From Sphingobacterium sp. lm-10 (GTDB lineage Bacteria > Bacteroidota > Bacteroidia > Sphingobacteriales > Sphingobacteriaceae): 64,000 nucleotides of DNA. The stretch covers positions 98,783 through 162,782 of the forward strand of contig NZ_JAMJWC010000004.1 in NCBI RefSeq assembly GCF_023554555.1, written 5' to 3'. Below the pieces are notes generated by a model. That model was not told the origin of the DNA, did no database searches, and worked only from the letters and a program-made list of their open reading frames with translations. A program made the translations under genes and the position numbers. This document shows positions 52,442 through 62,800 of the stretch, one piece after another; position 1 is the stretch's first letter, and each line of letters starts with the position of its first letter.

Positions 52442-54247
52442 TTATTGGAATTTCTTCGCGTTCACTCTACGATCGCCTTCCGTCAAATAGATTTTACGTA
52501 AACGCATGCTTTGAGGCGTTACTTCAATGTACTCGTCGGCTTGGATATACTCCATACACTCTTCCAAAGAGAATTTGATCGCTGGTGCAATACGAGCGTT
52601 ATCATCTGAACCAGATGCACGCATGTTAGTCAACTGCTTTCCTTTGGTTACATTAATCGTTAAATCATTGTCACGAATGTGCTCACCCAAGATCTGACCT
52701 TCGTAAATATCCACTCCCGGATCTACGAAGAAACGACCACGGTCTTGTAATTTATCAATAGAATAAGCCGTTGTAGAACCTGTATCCAAAGAAATCAATA
52801 CTCCTGCCAAGCGACCTGGGATCGGTCCTCTCCATGGCTCATACCCTTTCAGACGGTGCGCCATTACAGCCTCACCAGCTGTAGCTGTCAATACGTTATT
52901 ACGCAAACCGATAATACCACGGGAAGGAATTGCAAACTCTAAATGTTGCATATCGCCTTTGGCTTCCATAATTAAAAGCTCGCCTTTACGCTGTGTAACT
53001 AGCTCGATTACCTTACCAGAAACTTCTGCAGGAACGTCTACTACCAACTCCTCGATAGGCTCACATTTAACACCGTCGATTTCTTTTACAATTACTTGCG
53101 GCTGACCCACCTGTAATTCGTAACCCTCGCGACGCATGGTCTCAATCAATACAGACAAATGGAGGATACCACGACCATATACTAACCAAGCATCCGGAGA
53201 TTCGGTTGGTACTACGCGTAGTGCCAAGTTTTTCTCCAACTCCTTTTGCAAACGATCGTAAATATTACGAGATGTTACCAATTTACCTTCTTTACCAAAG
53301 AATGGAGAGTTATTGATCGTGAACAACATGTTCATTGTTGGCTCATCAATGCTCATCACCTCCAGTTGCTCTGGGTTTTCGAAATCAGCAATGGTATCAC
53401 CAATATCAAATCCATCAATACCTACTACCGCACAGATATCACCTGCTTTCACCTCAGAAACCTTAATACGACCAAGGCCTTCAAATACTTGAAGTTCTTT
53501 CACACGAGATTTTACAATCTTACCATCACGCTTTACAAGCGATACTGGTTGATTTTCTTTGATAACTCCACGCGCTACACGTCCGATCGCGATACGACCA
53601 ACGAAAGTAGAGTAATCTAGAGAAGTTACTTGCATTTGAAGCGTTCCTTCAGATACTTTAGGCGCTGGGATATGTGCTAAGATCGCATCTAACAAATCGG
53701 TGAAGTCTGTTGTCGGTTGTTTCCAATCTGTAGACATCCAACCTTGCTTAGAAGACCCGTATAATACAGGGAAGTCTAATTGATCTTCTGTGGCATCCAA
53801 GTTGAAGAATAAGTCGAATACACTTTCGTATACTTCATCCGGACGACAGTTTTCTTTGTCTACTTTGTTGACGACAACGATAGGCTTGATACCTAAAGCT
53901 AGTGCTTTACCCGTTACAAAACGTGTTTGAGGCATCGGACCTTCAAAGGCATCTACTAATAGAACAACGCCATCCGCCATTTTCAATACGCGCTCTACCT
54001 CACCGCCAAAATCGGCGTGACCAGGGGTATCAATAATGTTTATTTTAACATCCTTATAGGTAACTGATACGTTTTTGGAAACGATAGTGATACCACGCTC
54101 ACGTTCCAAATCGTTGTTATCCAGGATGAGTTCTCCTGCGTTTTCATTTTCTCTGAACTGATTCGTGAAATAGAGAATCTTGTCAACCAACGTGGTTTTA
54201 CCGTGGTCAACGTGAGCGATAATCGCTATGTTTCTGATGTTCTGCAT
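52442..54247 (-). CDS. typA: Translational GTPase TypA/BipA
   Basis: A 601-residue ribosome-binding GTPase. G1 is IIAHVDHGKTTLVDKIL, G2 region DLERERGITIVSKN, G3 IDTPGHADFGGEVERVL, G4 VVNKVDKENCR. Domains II, III, V and the BipA-specific C-terminal domain (GPIPGRLAGVLISLDTG, DRGRFFVDPGVDIYEGQI) follow. It aids ribosome assembly and stress or low-temperature growth. A -7-like TACTTTTG (54279-54286, leftward) precedes the start, which is placed at MQNIRNIAI rather than an upstream ATG in the leader. Confidence 0.96.
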   Translation of the reverse strand: MQNIRNIAIIAHVDHGKTTLVDKILYFTNQFRENENAGELILDNNDLERERGITIVSKNVSVTYKDVKINIIDTPGHADFGGEVERVLKMADGVVLLVDAFEGPMPQTRFVTGKALALGIKPIVVVNKVDKENCRPDEVYESVFDLFFNLDATEDQLDFPVLYGSSKQGWMSTDWKQPTTDFTDLLDAILAHIPAPKVSEGTLQMQVTSLDYSTFVGRIAIGRVARGVIKENQPVSLVKRDGKIVKSRVKELQVFEGLGRIKVSEVKAGDICAVVGIDGFDIGDTIADFENPEQLEVMSIDEPTMNMLFTINNSPFFGKEGKLVTSRNIYDRLQKELEKNLALRVVPTESPDAWLVYGRGILHLSVLIETMRREGYELQVGQPQVIVKEIDGVKCEPIEELVVDVPAEVSGKVIELVTQRKGELLIMEAKGDMQHLEFAIPSRGIIGLRNNVLTATAGEAVMAHRLKGYEPWRGPIPGRLAGVLISLDTGSTTAYSIDKLQDRGRFFVDPGVDIYEGQILGEHIRDNDLTINVTKGKQLTNMRASGSDDNARIAPAIKFSLEECMEYIQADEYIEVTPQSMRLRKIYLTEGDRRVNAKKFQ

Positions 54248-54360
54248 GCTACAGCTTGTCGTGTAAAATTCTAAGGTGCAAAAGTAAAAAAATAAAAACA
54301 ACTAATCACTACATTTTAAATGATATATTTGGAATAGTTGAATAATAAAGATTTCTTAAT

Positions 54361-55023
54361 ATGAAATGGCTTTTAACACTCGTAATATCCCTGTTTATGA
54401 TGCACAACACTTCGGCGCAAAACAAGGCCGATTGGGCAAATTTTTCAAAATACGCAGCCGCAAACCCGCAGGAGAAGAGTGGACAAGTCGTGTTTATGGG
54501 TAATTCTATAACAGAAGGCTGGAAGAATTCACGACCAGATTTTTTTACTAAAAACGGGTACATAGGCAGAGGAATTGGCGGACAAACCAGTTCACAAATG
54601 TTGGTACGCTTTCGAAAAGATGTACTGGAACTGCAACCCAGAGCCGTCGTTATTTTGGCGGGCACCAACGACATCGCACAAAACCAGGGCTTCATATCTC
54701 TAGAAAACGTCTTGGGCAATATCATTTCTATGGTCGAATTAGCGCAACATCACAAGATTGAAGTGCTATTATGCTCGGTATTACCCGCTTATGAGTTTAG
54801 TTGGCGAGCAGAAATTCAGGATGCTGCCGATCAGATCATCCAACTCAATACACTTATTCGGTACTATGCAGACAGTAACGGCATTCCATTCGTCGATTAC
54901 CACTCGGCACTGAAAGATGAGCGAAATGGGTTGCCGGAAAAGTATGCAAAAGATGGCGTACACCCTACTGCGGCCGGTTATGAAATAATGGAAGATGTAC
55001 TACAGGCTAAACTTAAAAAATAG
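54361..55023 (+). CDS. Exported SGNH/GDSL-family hydrolase
   Basis: A 220-residue secreted esterase-type protein. A signal peptide (LLTLVISLFMMHNTSAQ) is followed by block I GNSITEGW with nucleophile S49, block II GIGGQTSSQML, block III AGTNDIAQNQG and block V D198-x-x-H201 in KDGVHPTAAGYEIM. The acyl or glycosyl ester substrate is unknown; carbohydrate acetylesterases are common in this family in Bacteroidota. A -7 box TATATTTG lies at 54324-54331. Confidence 0.88.
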   Translation: MKWLLTLVISLFMMHNTSAQNKADWANFSKYAAANPQEKSGQVVFMGNSITEGWKNSRPDFFTKNGYIGRGIGGQTSSQMLVRFRKDVLELQPRAVVILAGTNDIAQNQGFISLENVLGNIISMVELAQHHKIEVLLCSVLPAYEFSWRAEIQDAADQIIQLNTLIRYYADSNGIPFVDYHSALKDERNGLPEKYAKDGVHPTAAGYEIMEDVLQAKLKK

Positions 55024-55049
55024 TAGTGAGTCATTTACTTGGATAAGAA

Positions 55050-55095
55050 TTTAAACAACACATGCGAACCGAATGGTTCGCATGTGTTGTTTAAA
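55050..55095. terminator. Terminator after the SGNH hydrolase gene
   Basis: TTTAAACAACACATGCGAACC-GAAT-GGTTCGCATGTGTTGTTTAAA: a perfect 21-bp stem, loop of four, T/A-rich ends, between convergent genes. Confidence 0.85.
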
Positions 55096-55159
55096 ACATT
55101 TTCTGTTACGGACCAATACGGTCAGCAACGAGTTCAATGATTACTTTTTAGGATTAGCT

Positions 55160-56350
55160 TTATGATATTACTTTAAGCTCTTTGCCTACCTTGGTAAATG
55201 CTGCAATAGCTTTATCTAGGTGTTCTCTTTCGTGCCCAGCTGAGATCTGTACGCGGATACGTGCTTTATCTTTTGGCACTACCGGATAATAGAAGCCGAT
55301 TACGTAAATGCCTTCCTCTAGCATTTTGGCAGCAAATTCTTGTGCCAACTTTGCATCGTACAGCATAACTGGCACTATAGGATGTACGCCTGGCTTGATG
55401 TCAAATCCTGCGGCAGTCATTTTCTCTCTGAAATACGTGGTATTATCTTCCAGCTTATCCCGCAGTGTGGTGGTCTCGCTCAACATATCCAACACAGCGA
55501 TAGATGCACCCACAATAGCAGGCGCCAAGGTATTAGAAAATAGATAAGGTCTGGAGCGCTGACGCAACATATCTATAATCTCTTTACGACCAGACGTAAA
55601 ACCACCGGACGCTCCACCTAATGCCTTGCCTAACGTACCAGTAATAATATCTATCCTGCCCATTACATCACAAAGCTCATGTGTACCGCGGCCTGTTTTA
55701 CCAATAAAGCCGGAACAGTGAGATTCATCAATCATCACCAACGCATCGTATTTATCCGCCAAGTCACAAATTTTATCTAAAGGCGCTACAGAACCATCCA
55801 TTGAAAATGCACCATCGGTCACAATAATGCGGTGGCGCGCACCAGACGCAGCTTGCAGTTGCGCCTCCAGATCTTGCATGTCACAGTTTTTATAACGGAA
55901 ACGTTGTGCCTTACACAGACGTACGCCATCAATAATCGATGCATGATTAAGTTCGTCGGAGATAATCGCATCTTCTGCACCAAACAAAGGCTCGAAAACT
56001 CCTCCATTCGCATCAAAAGCTGCTGCATACAATATGGTATCTTCTGTTCCCAGAAATTGCGAGAGCTTATCTTCTAATTGCTTGTGTGTATCTTGTGTAC
56101 CGCAGATGAAACGTACAGAAGACATGCCGTATCCATGCGAATCAATCGCGGCCTTTGCGGCCGCTATCACATCAGGGTGGGAGGATAATCCGAGGTAGTT
56201 ATTTGCGCAGAAGTTGATGACTTCCTGTCCGGTATTGATTTTAATATCTGCTCCCTGAGGTGTGGTGATAATGCGTTCTTTCTTATAAAGTCCGGCTTCC
56301 TGGATTTCCGCTAACTCTTTCTGTAGAGCGGCTTGCAAGTTATGGTACAT
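55160..56350 (-). CDS. kbl: Glycine C-acetyltransferase (2-amino-3-ketobutyrate CoA ligase)
   Basis: A 396-residue PLP-dependent alpha-oxoamine synthase. N-terminus: [20 protein letters not shown] and LGLSSHPDV. The PLP lysine lies in [15 protein letters not shown]. Other marks are [19 protein letters not shown] (PLP-binding Asp/His) and [19 protein letters not shown]. It cleaves 2-amino-3-ketobutyrate to glycine and acetyl-CoA, the second step of threonine catabolism. The threonine dehydrogenase gene is not adjacent. Alternatives in the family (serine palmitoyltransferase, BioF, HemA) are less likely by length and motif. Confidence 0.88.
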   Translation of the reverse strand: MYHNLQAALQKELAEIQEAGLYKKERIITTPQGADIKINTGQEVINFCANNYLGLSSHPDVIAAAKAAIDSHGYGMSSVRFICGTQDTHKQLEDKLSQFLGTEDTILYAAAFDANGGVFEPLFGAEDAIISDELNHASIIDGVRLCKAQRFRYKNCDMQDLEAQLQAASGARHRIIVTDGAFSMDGSVAPLDKICDLADKYDALVMIDESHCSGFIGKTGRGTHELCDVMGRIDIITGTLGKALGGASGGFTSGRKEIIDMLRQRSRPYLFSNTLAPAIVGASIAVLDMLSETTTLRDKLEDNTTYFREKMTAAGFDIKPGVHPIVPVMLYDAKLAQEFAAKMLEEGIYVIGFYYPVVPKDKARIRVQISAGHEREHLDKAIAAFTKVGKELKVIS

Positions 56351-56381
56351 ATATCTTAATGCTTTTTTGTGCGTATCTATT

Positions 56382-56389
56382 CAAAGATA
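56382..56389 (-). promoter_or_regulatory. -7 box of kbl
   Basis: TATCTTTG on the leftward strand, exact to TAnnTTTG, ends 31 nt before the ATG. No TTG at normal spacing. Confidence 0.4.
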
Positions 56390-56445
56390 CAACATTTTTG
56401 TGGCTCGCATGATCCATTGATGAGCGTACACTAGCGCAACAAAAA

Positions 56446-56467
56446 AAGGACAGTTTGCGCTGTCCTT
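56446..56467 (-). terminator. Terminator of the DUF2147 gene
   Basis: Read leftward: AAGGACAG-CGCAAA-CTGTCCTT followed by TTTTT, an 8-bp stem plus T tract, 25 nt after the stop codon. Confidence 0.8.
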
Positions 56468-56492
56468 CCTCTTTTTACCACTTCGTGGAGCT

Positions 56493-56903
56493 TTATTTAA
56501 TACGTGTAAATACTTCGGTACGTCCAAGTAAGCTAACGCCTACAAAACCGCGTACTTCCAGCTTGTCTCCTTTGGGCGTCATCTTACAGCTGTAGGTTTT
56601 ACCTGATTTCGGATCATAGATCTCACCACCTTCATAAGTATTGCCTTTTTTGGTAAAATTGGTTAAAATCTCCAATCCTTCAATTTTTCGATCTTGCTTA
56701 CTTTTATCTGGATTTTTGACGTCCTTTTTCGATGAATCTTTGATCCAGTATAACTTGCCAAAGTACTTGTCTCCTCGTTTGAAAATCTCAATACGACCTT
56801 CTTTACTGGAGTTTTCCCATTTGCCTAAAATAGGATCATTTGATTGTGCAAACAACGCTATCGTCAATAGCATCGTCATACATGATAACATAAATTTCTC
56901 CAT
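56493..56903 (-). CDS. DUF2147 exported protein
   Basis: A 136-residue protein with a signal peptide (LSCMTMLLTIALFAQSND) and a DUF2147 beta-barrel-like domain: DPILGKWENSSKEGRIEIFK, GDKYFGKLYWIKDSSKKD, GLEILTNFTKKGNTYEGGEI, YDPKSGKTYSCKMTP and LEVRGFVGVSLLGRTEVFTR. The domain is lipocalin-like, and its ligand is unknown. Monocistronic, with a terminator. Confidence 0.88.
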   Translation of the reverse strand: MEKFMLSCMTMLLTIALFAQSNDPILGKWENSSKEGRIEIFKRGDKYFGKLYWIKDSSKKDVKNPDKSKQDRKIEGLEILTNFTKKGNTYEGGEIYDPKSGKTYSCKMTPKGDKLEVRGFVGVSLLGRTEVFTRIK

Positions 56904-57004
56904 AGCTCTTGTTGTTTATAATAATAGTCAAGGTCAATATACGAATTATTTACTATGCCAACATAGTTTTATACACGAATATCTAACATGAATTGATTTT
57001 ATCA

Positions 57005-57679
57005 CTAGGTAGGGTTTAGTTCTAGTGCATCCATCTCTGTAACAACCCTTTTGAGCCCTTTGTCGAATACATTTACGAAAATAGTTGATGAGTAGGCCGT
57101 AACAACAAATAAGACACTTTGCACTATCGCTGGAAATTGATCGTCCAGCGAAATCGTAAAAATCTGCAAATTGATTATAAAAGAGAATAGAACAAAGCCT
57201 AAGCCTACAAATGATTTGTATGCTGTGTAATTTTTAGACACCGGGCGATGCTGCAACAATAGAATTGCGAATGCTATTAACATAGTAATACCAATACCGT
57301 AACGCACTCCCTCTTGGAAATCTTTATGAGTAGAGCGATATAGAAAGTATGCAAAAATTGTTAATAAAATCAATAGCAAGATACCACGAGTAGAAGAAGT
57401 ATAGCCACGTGTATCTGCCTGGAGATTTTTCCAGTGCCACCGTTGTAATTTCCGCTGGTACGCATCTTCCATAGAGCTGAAGCCTATAGCCCCAAGAGCG
57501 GCATACGCTTTTTGAATCGCTTCATGCAACTCAACTTCAGTATCTTTAACTAATTCATCTTGTACCATTGGTGCAAAGTCTGCAAACATAGCCGAGCACA
57601 TATCATTGTTCCGAAATCCTTTCTTTCCAATAAATTTTCTGACAGCCGTTGCTTCTTCGGCGGTTAGCTCTCTTTTCAT
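57005..57679 (-). CDS. Membrane protein of unknown function with cytosolic N-terminal domain
   Basis: A 224-residue protein. The first 90 residues form a helical soluble domain (LTAEEATAVRKFIGKKGFRN, DEAVQDELVKDTE-like acidic helices, FSSMEDAYQRKLQRWHWKNL). Four transmembrane helices follow (GILLLILLTIFAYFLYRS, YGIGITMLIAFAILLL, FVGLGFVLFSFIINLQIFTI, VQSVLFVVTAYSSTIFVNVF). I do not recognise a family. It is divergent from the YvlD-type gene. Confidence 0.75.
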   Translation of the reverse strand: MKRELTAEEATAVRKFIGKKGFRNNDMCSAMFADFAPMVQDELVKDTEVELHEAIQKAYAALGAIGFSSMEDAYQRKLQRWHWKNLQADTRGYTSSTRGILLLILLTIFAYFLYRSTHKDFQEGVRYGIGITMLIAFAILLLQHRPVSKNYTAYKSFVGLGFVLFSFIINLQIFTISLDDQFPAIVQSVLFVVTAYSSTIFVNVFDKGLKRVVTEMDALELNPT

Positions 57680-57773
57680 ACGTTTGGAGGATTTTACGCT
57701 TCACAGCTGATTGTGATGCCTTACAATTAGTTCATTATAAAAATAAAAAGTTAGCCAATAACAATCAAGTGAT

Positions 57774-57790
57774 TTGGCATTTATTTTGCC
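57774..57790 (+). promoter_or_regulatory. -24/-12 (sigma-54-like) element upstream of the YvlD-type gene
   Basis: TTGGCATT-TATT-TTGCC has both GG and GC with exactly 12 nt between them; the best of the three sites in this window. The predicted transcription start is near 57801, 27 nt before the ATG. Confidence 0.55.
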
Positions 57791-57827
57791 CTGCATTTCA
57801 TTGAATCACAACTTAACACCATTAATT

Positions 57828-58178
57828 ATGCATTTTATACTTTCTTTACTTCTTACGGGGCTTATCATAGCAGGAGCATCGTATATTATCCCGGGCGTTT
57901 CAGTAGCCGGATTTGGTTGGGCTATTATCACAGGGCTGGTCATTGGCTTGGTAAACGGTATTGTGGGTGGTATTTTGAGACTATTCACTTTCCCTTTGAA
58001 CTGGCTTACATTTGGCCTGGTTTCATTTATCATTACCGTCTTAATGATAATGTTAAGCAGTACTATCATGGGCAATAAATTTCAGGTAGATGGTTTCTGG
58101 TCTGCTTTCTTTTTTGCTATTGCTGTAGCTGTTATGGAAATGATTTTAGGCGCTATGGTCGCGCCTAAGAGCCAGTAG
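57828..58178 (+). CDS. YvlD/phage-holin-4-family membrane protein
   Basis: A 116-residue protein with four transmembrane helices (HFILSLLLTGLIIAGASYII, GWAIITGLVIGLVNGIVGGI, WLTFGLVSFIITVLMIMLSS, FWSAFFFAIAVAVMEMILGA), matching Pfam Phage_holin_4_2 / YvlD. Chromosomal YvlD proteins are not phage holins; in Bacillus they answer envelope stress. The chosen ATG is supported by the sigma-54-like element; an upstream in-frame codon would add only a hydrophilic stretch. Confidence 0.88.
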   Translation: MHFILSLLLTGLIIAGASYIIPGVSVAGFGWAIITGLVIGLVNGIVGGILRLFTFPLNWLTFGLVSFIITVLMIMLSSTIMGNKFQVDGFWSAFFFAIAVAVMEMILGAMVAPKSQ

Positions 58179-58196
58179 ACCTTTAATACGTTGGAA

Positions 58197-58248
58197 AATA
58201 AATAATCCCACTACAGTGCTTTACAACACTATAGTGGGATTATTTATT
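58197..58248. terminator. Terminator between the YvlD-type gene and susD
   Basis: AATAAATAATCCCACTACAGTG, loop of 8, CACTATAGTGGGATTATTTATT: a 22-bp stem with one mismatch and A/T ends, between convergent transcription units. Confidence 0.85.
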
Positions 58249-58321
58249 ATGGAAACGTTTCGAAATTAGTATTTGATCATACGCCGCAATCCTTTAAGTT
58301 AATTGCTTCACATACTTTTAT

Positions 58322-59833
58322 CTATCTCACATCCCACCAGACTCTTCCCGTAAGCACTCCTACATCTCCTTGGCTGGAAGCATTTTGATTATTGGAATTT
58401 AATTCCGTTTCCGGGTACATGAAGCGACGTGGATATGCCCCCGGTGTCGGACTGGTTACTGATGCCGGAAACGCAGGTATACCTAGTCTTTTGTGATCGT
58501 GCCAAGCTTGGATGTTATTCAATCCACTTAAAGCCAGCCACTTCTGTGTGATTATACGTTCTATTTTATTTGGAGCGACATCTATATTGACACTTGGTTG
58601 CGCGATGTAAGTAGCAATATTATAGTTATTGACATTAAACTGATAGTTAAAAGAGGATTGGATCGCGCTGTTATATAAAGTAGTACTATTGGCTGAAATC
58701 CATCCTCTTTCTGCAGCTTCTGCCTGTAAAAAATAGGCTTCTGCCGAAGAAATCACCATACTGCCTTGATTGAAGCTTTTCAGTACTCCGGCTGGCGTTG
58801 CTCCATTTTCTACTGGCCCTTTCATGGCAGAGGTATTAGCCGAAGCAAATTCAGGCGATACTGTATTATCTCCAAATACGACACCTTGATATGCATTATT
58901 CACCGTGACAAAGTTTTGGCCTAGTCTTGGATCATTGTACTCAGCATATTTCGCTAATAGATAGCGTGTAGGGCGTATGTTGCCATAATTAGCTACAGCT
59001 ACACCTGCATTATTACGGTAGTAGGTTTCAAAGAATGGATTCATTCTACCGGCTGTATTCAGGTATCCTGGATTTACCATAGCATTATCCAGCAGAAAAC
59101 CAGAACCTTCTTGCACAATCTTCGCTACCTCTTGTGTAATATATCCACTCTGATCTGATACTTGGGATTGTCTTAACAATGCCCGCAGTTTGAGTGTATT
59201 TCCAAATTGCGCCCACTTGGTACGATCTCCCCGAAACAGAACATCATCTGCGCCAGGTGCATTGCTGGCCGACTTAATCTCGGCAATACCTTCAGTGATC
59301 AAATCCATCGACTTCTGGTATACATCTCTGCCCGGTTCATAAACTGGCTGTAAGTATAGGGATCCTTGCAGCGCCTGCTCAAATGGCACATTGTTATAGA
59401 AATCTACCAAAATGAAATAATGATAAGCGGTCATCACCTTGGCAATCCCTTCATAAAACAAAGACGCTTCCAGATCGGCCTGCTCCAGAATTTGTTTGTA
59501 GTAGAACAAATTCGTGTAAGTGGTCTCCCAAACTGGAATACCATCTCGCGTATCGCGAATACCTGGTCCATTATAATTTTTCAGGGTGGAAAATGAACTA
59601 GCTGCTTCGCCAGCTGTACCCCAATAGCCGCCCCAAAAACCACCAATTTGGTTTAACTGGGTTGCTTCGTAATTAGCAGAACTATTAAGCGCTGCAGAGA
59701 GTTTAACGCTCAGGCTAAGGTTATCATTAGTAGGTGCATTCGGGTTATCGTTTACCTCGAGAAAATCCTTACAAGAGATCAAACTAAATGATGCAACTAT
59801 TAAAAGTCCTATTTTGATTATATATAATTTCAT
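58322..59833 (-). CDS. SusD/RagB-type outer-membrane lipoprotein
   Basis: A 503-residue glycan-binding lipoprotein. The signal LYIIKIGLLIVASFSLISCK has the lipobox cysteine, followed by DFLEVNDNPNAPT. TPR-like helices then run through FYEGIAKVMTAYHYFILVDF, YNNVPFEQALQG and SAEAYFLQAEAAERGW, with the C-terminal WHDHKRLGIPAFPA and PGAYPRRFMYPETEL. It forms the lid over the SusC channel. An in-frame ATG three codons upstream could be used instead. No glycan-degrading enzyme lies next to it. Confidence 0.93.
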   Translation of the reverse strand: MKLYIIKIGLLIVASFSLISCKDFLEVNDNPNAPTNDNLSLSVKLSAALNSSANYEATQLNQIGGFWGGYWGTAGEAASSFSTLKNYNGPGIRDTRDGIPVWETTYTNLFYYKQILEQADLEASLFYEGIAKVMTAYHYFILVDFYNNVPFEQALQGSLYLQPVYEPGRDVYQKSMDLITEGIAEIKSASNAPGADDVLFRGDRTKWAQFGNTLKLRALLRQSQVSDQSGYITQEVAKIVQEGSGFLLDNAMVNPGYLNTAGRMNPFFETYYRNNAGVAVANYGNIRPTRYLLAKYAEYNDPRLGQNFVTVNNAYQGVVFGDNTVSPEFASANTSAMKGPVENGATPAGVLKSFNQGSMVISSAEAYFLQAEAAERGWISANSTTLYNSAIQSSFNYQFNVNNYNIATYIAQPSVNIDVAPNKIERIITQKWLALSGLNNIQAWHDHKRLGIPAFPASVTSPTPGAYPRRFMYPETELNSNNQNASSQGDVGVLTGRVWWDVR

Positions 59834-59844
59834 CTGTATCAATA

Positions 59845-62800
59845 TTAAAACGCTACGTTAATGTTAAATCCGAAAGATCTTGCCGTCGGAATCTGCCGAA
59901 AGCTCGAATAACCATCCGTAGAATTGTATAAAGCTTCTGGATCACCAATCTGGTTAGAATCATGACTGATGATAAATAAGTTATTACCAACCAATCCCAG
60001 CGAAGCACCACGAATAACCTTTTGCCCAGCGAGTAGGCGAGCTGGAAGATCGAACCCGATGTAAAGCTCCCTTAATTTTAAGTAATCTCCTTTAGCTGCC
60101 GTTACAGTCTGCACTCTCCCATATGCATCCCACCAAGCACGATCTCCTCTGGAATACACATCAGTGTTTTCTACGAGTGAGCCATCCGCCGTACGGATCA
60201 TAGTATTCGGCATAATAAATGGTTCTCTGTTGTACTGCGCTGTTTCGGCATGAGTTCCTGCTGTATACATCCTAGGAAGTACCTCCGAATACATCCACGC
60301 ACCCAGACGAGCATCTATCTGGAAACCTAAAGTAAAGCCTTTGTATTTGAAGTTAGAGTTAAATCCAAAAAGATAGGGAGGTACCATGGTTCCCAAAATG
60401 GTTTCATCTTCACTTAATCGAATATTTCCATTTGGATCCAAAATTATCTTCCCTGTCGCAGGATCTCGGTCGAAATCACTCATCCTTAAGGTAGGATATT
60501 GCTCACCCACAATGGCATACTGCTGGCGGAAGATAGTGAATTCGTTACCTGTGAACAGATTCAATACTTCGGTTTTCGTATAGGTAAAGTTCAAACCTAC
60601 ATCCCAGCGAAAGTTAGTTCCGCGAATAGCTGCTCCATTCAAGGCGACCTCTAGGGTGCTGTTAACCATCTGTCCGGCGTTTACGGTTGACGTATTGAAA
60701 CCTGTTGCTCTGGAGACTTGGCTGTTGAAGATTTGGTCTTTAGAGTCCGAATAGGCATAGGCAATGTCAGCATTTAATCGATTATTAAACAATCCCAATT
60801 GTGCACCTACTTCGAATGAACGTACAAATTCAGGTTTAATGAAGCGATTAGGTTCTACCGTTGACGGAATATAGCCTACCAAACTACCATAGGGGAAACC
60901 TGGCGCCTGATTATAGTTCAGATTAAGTGCATAAGGACTTAAGGTCACATTTCCTGTTCTATTGAATGAACTGTATAAACGACCGTAACTCAACACACGA
61001 TTATCTCGTAATGCCGGGATAGCATCGGTAAAGACGAATGATGTACTTACTCCCGGAGAGAAATAGTTTCTATTTTCTGGATCCAGAACCGAAGTCTGAT
61101 CGTTACGACCGGTAAAGGTTAAGAACAAATAGTTTTTATAGCTTGTCGTAAATTCGCCGTAAGTCGCCAAATAACGCTGACGCGTGATCGTAGAACCACC
61201 AGCCAATTCGCCAGTTCTAGATCCTTGATTGAAAAGATCATCAAACAATAGGTTATTGGCTTGCACATTAATGTCTTTTCTATTATCCATTCTTACGTTC
61301 TGGCCCAATAATAGTCGTGTAGAGATATCACCAAAACTTTTGTGGAAGTCTAAAATTAAATCATTGTTGAAACGATTATAGTCGCGGTGCGAATCATTCA
61401 CCGTTCCGATGACGTTTCGTGTCGCCACCGATGAGTTCAACTGGCGGTTAGTCACTCTTCCTGGCTCCGACTGAATGTATAGACCTGTCCTATTGATCAC
61501 ATCTAGCCAGTCTGCAACTTCATAACTAAATTCCAAACGAGAATTGATCGTATGTTGATCGAATGTTTGGCGGTTATTGTCTGCCATGAAGAATGGATTA
61601 CGCGCTGCAGCCAATGGCGAATACCAGTTCAATGGATGGTTCGGTGATGTTGGATCCTGCCAATTGCGTGCATCCTGATAATCAATATTAGCAGGCTGTG
61701 CATATACGGAGGCCCATGGACCATCTGAGGTAGTACTGTTCTTGAAGAAAACATAGTTCATATTGAAAGATGTTGTCAACTTATTGAAACGCCGCGAGCC
61801 ATTAAAACGCGCACCTGTACGGCTAGATTCGTCTCCAGGAATTACACCTTTGATTCGTACATCTTGTAATGACAGGAAGTAGGAACTGTTAGCATCACCG
61901 CCAGAAAAGGAAACATCATTCTGCATCGTTACTCCTGTGTTGAAAAAATCTTTCCGATTATCTCTTCCAGGCGCAGCGAATAGCTTTTGTGGCTGCACAC
62001 CATTGATTGGTAATCCAAAGTCCTTCATCTCCCCGTCGAAACGTGGCCCCCAAGATTCATTGGCCGTAGGGCTATACACGCCATTTTGGCCTTGACCAAA
62101 TTCGGTCTGCTGCGGAGGCAGGAAAAATACATTGGAGAACATAGTGCTGTTGCTGTAGTTTACTGTACCACGATCCGATTTACCTGTTTTTGTTGTGATC
62201 ATGATAGCTCCATTTACACCTTCTGAGCCATACAATGCTGCCGCATTCGCACCCTTTAATACGGTGATATCTTCGATATCATTTGGATTAATGCGTGTGA
62301 TATCCGGTAATGGCACTCCATCTACCACATAAATTGGATCATTTTGATTACGATTTAATGACCTTGTACCGCGCAAACGTACTTGGACGCCCGGGTCTGT
62401 TTTTCCAGTTGTCAGATCAGTCGCATTGATTCGTAAACCGGCAACTTTACTAGAAAGTGCCAATAACGGATTCACCATCTTACCGAGATTTAATTCCTCA
62501 TTATTCACGGACTGCGCAGAGGTACCTAATTCACGAGATGATCGCTTAATTCCTAAGGCTCCTGTGACCAATACTTCTGCTAGTTCTCTAGTGTCTGGAG
62601 TCAAGCTGATGATTAAATCAGTACGCTCCCCGCGAACAACGATGTCTGTACTACGATATCCTACAAAATTAACCCGTAGTGTTTGTCCGACATGTGCACG
62701 AATGGAAAATCCCCCGGATGTTCCTGTCACCGCTGCCCCAGAACGATCGTTCTCTAGTACTTGAATATTCGCCCCGACAATGGGTGATCCCGATTCTTGA

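Noticed and set aside
55335..55365. TTGGCACAAGAATTTGC on the leftward strand
   Set aside because: The -12 part is one base out of phase and the site lies inside the kbl coding sequence.
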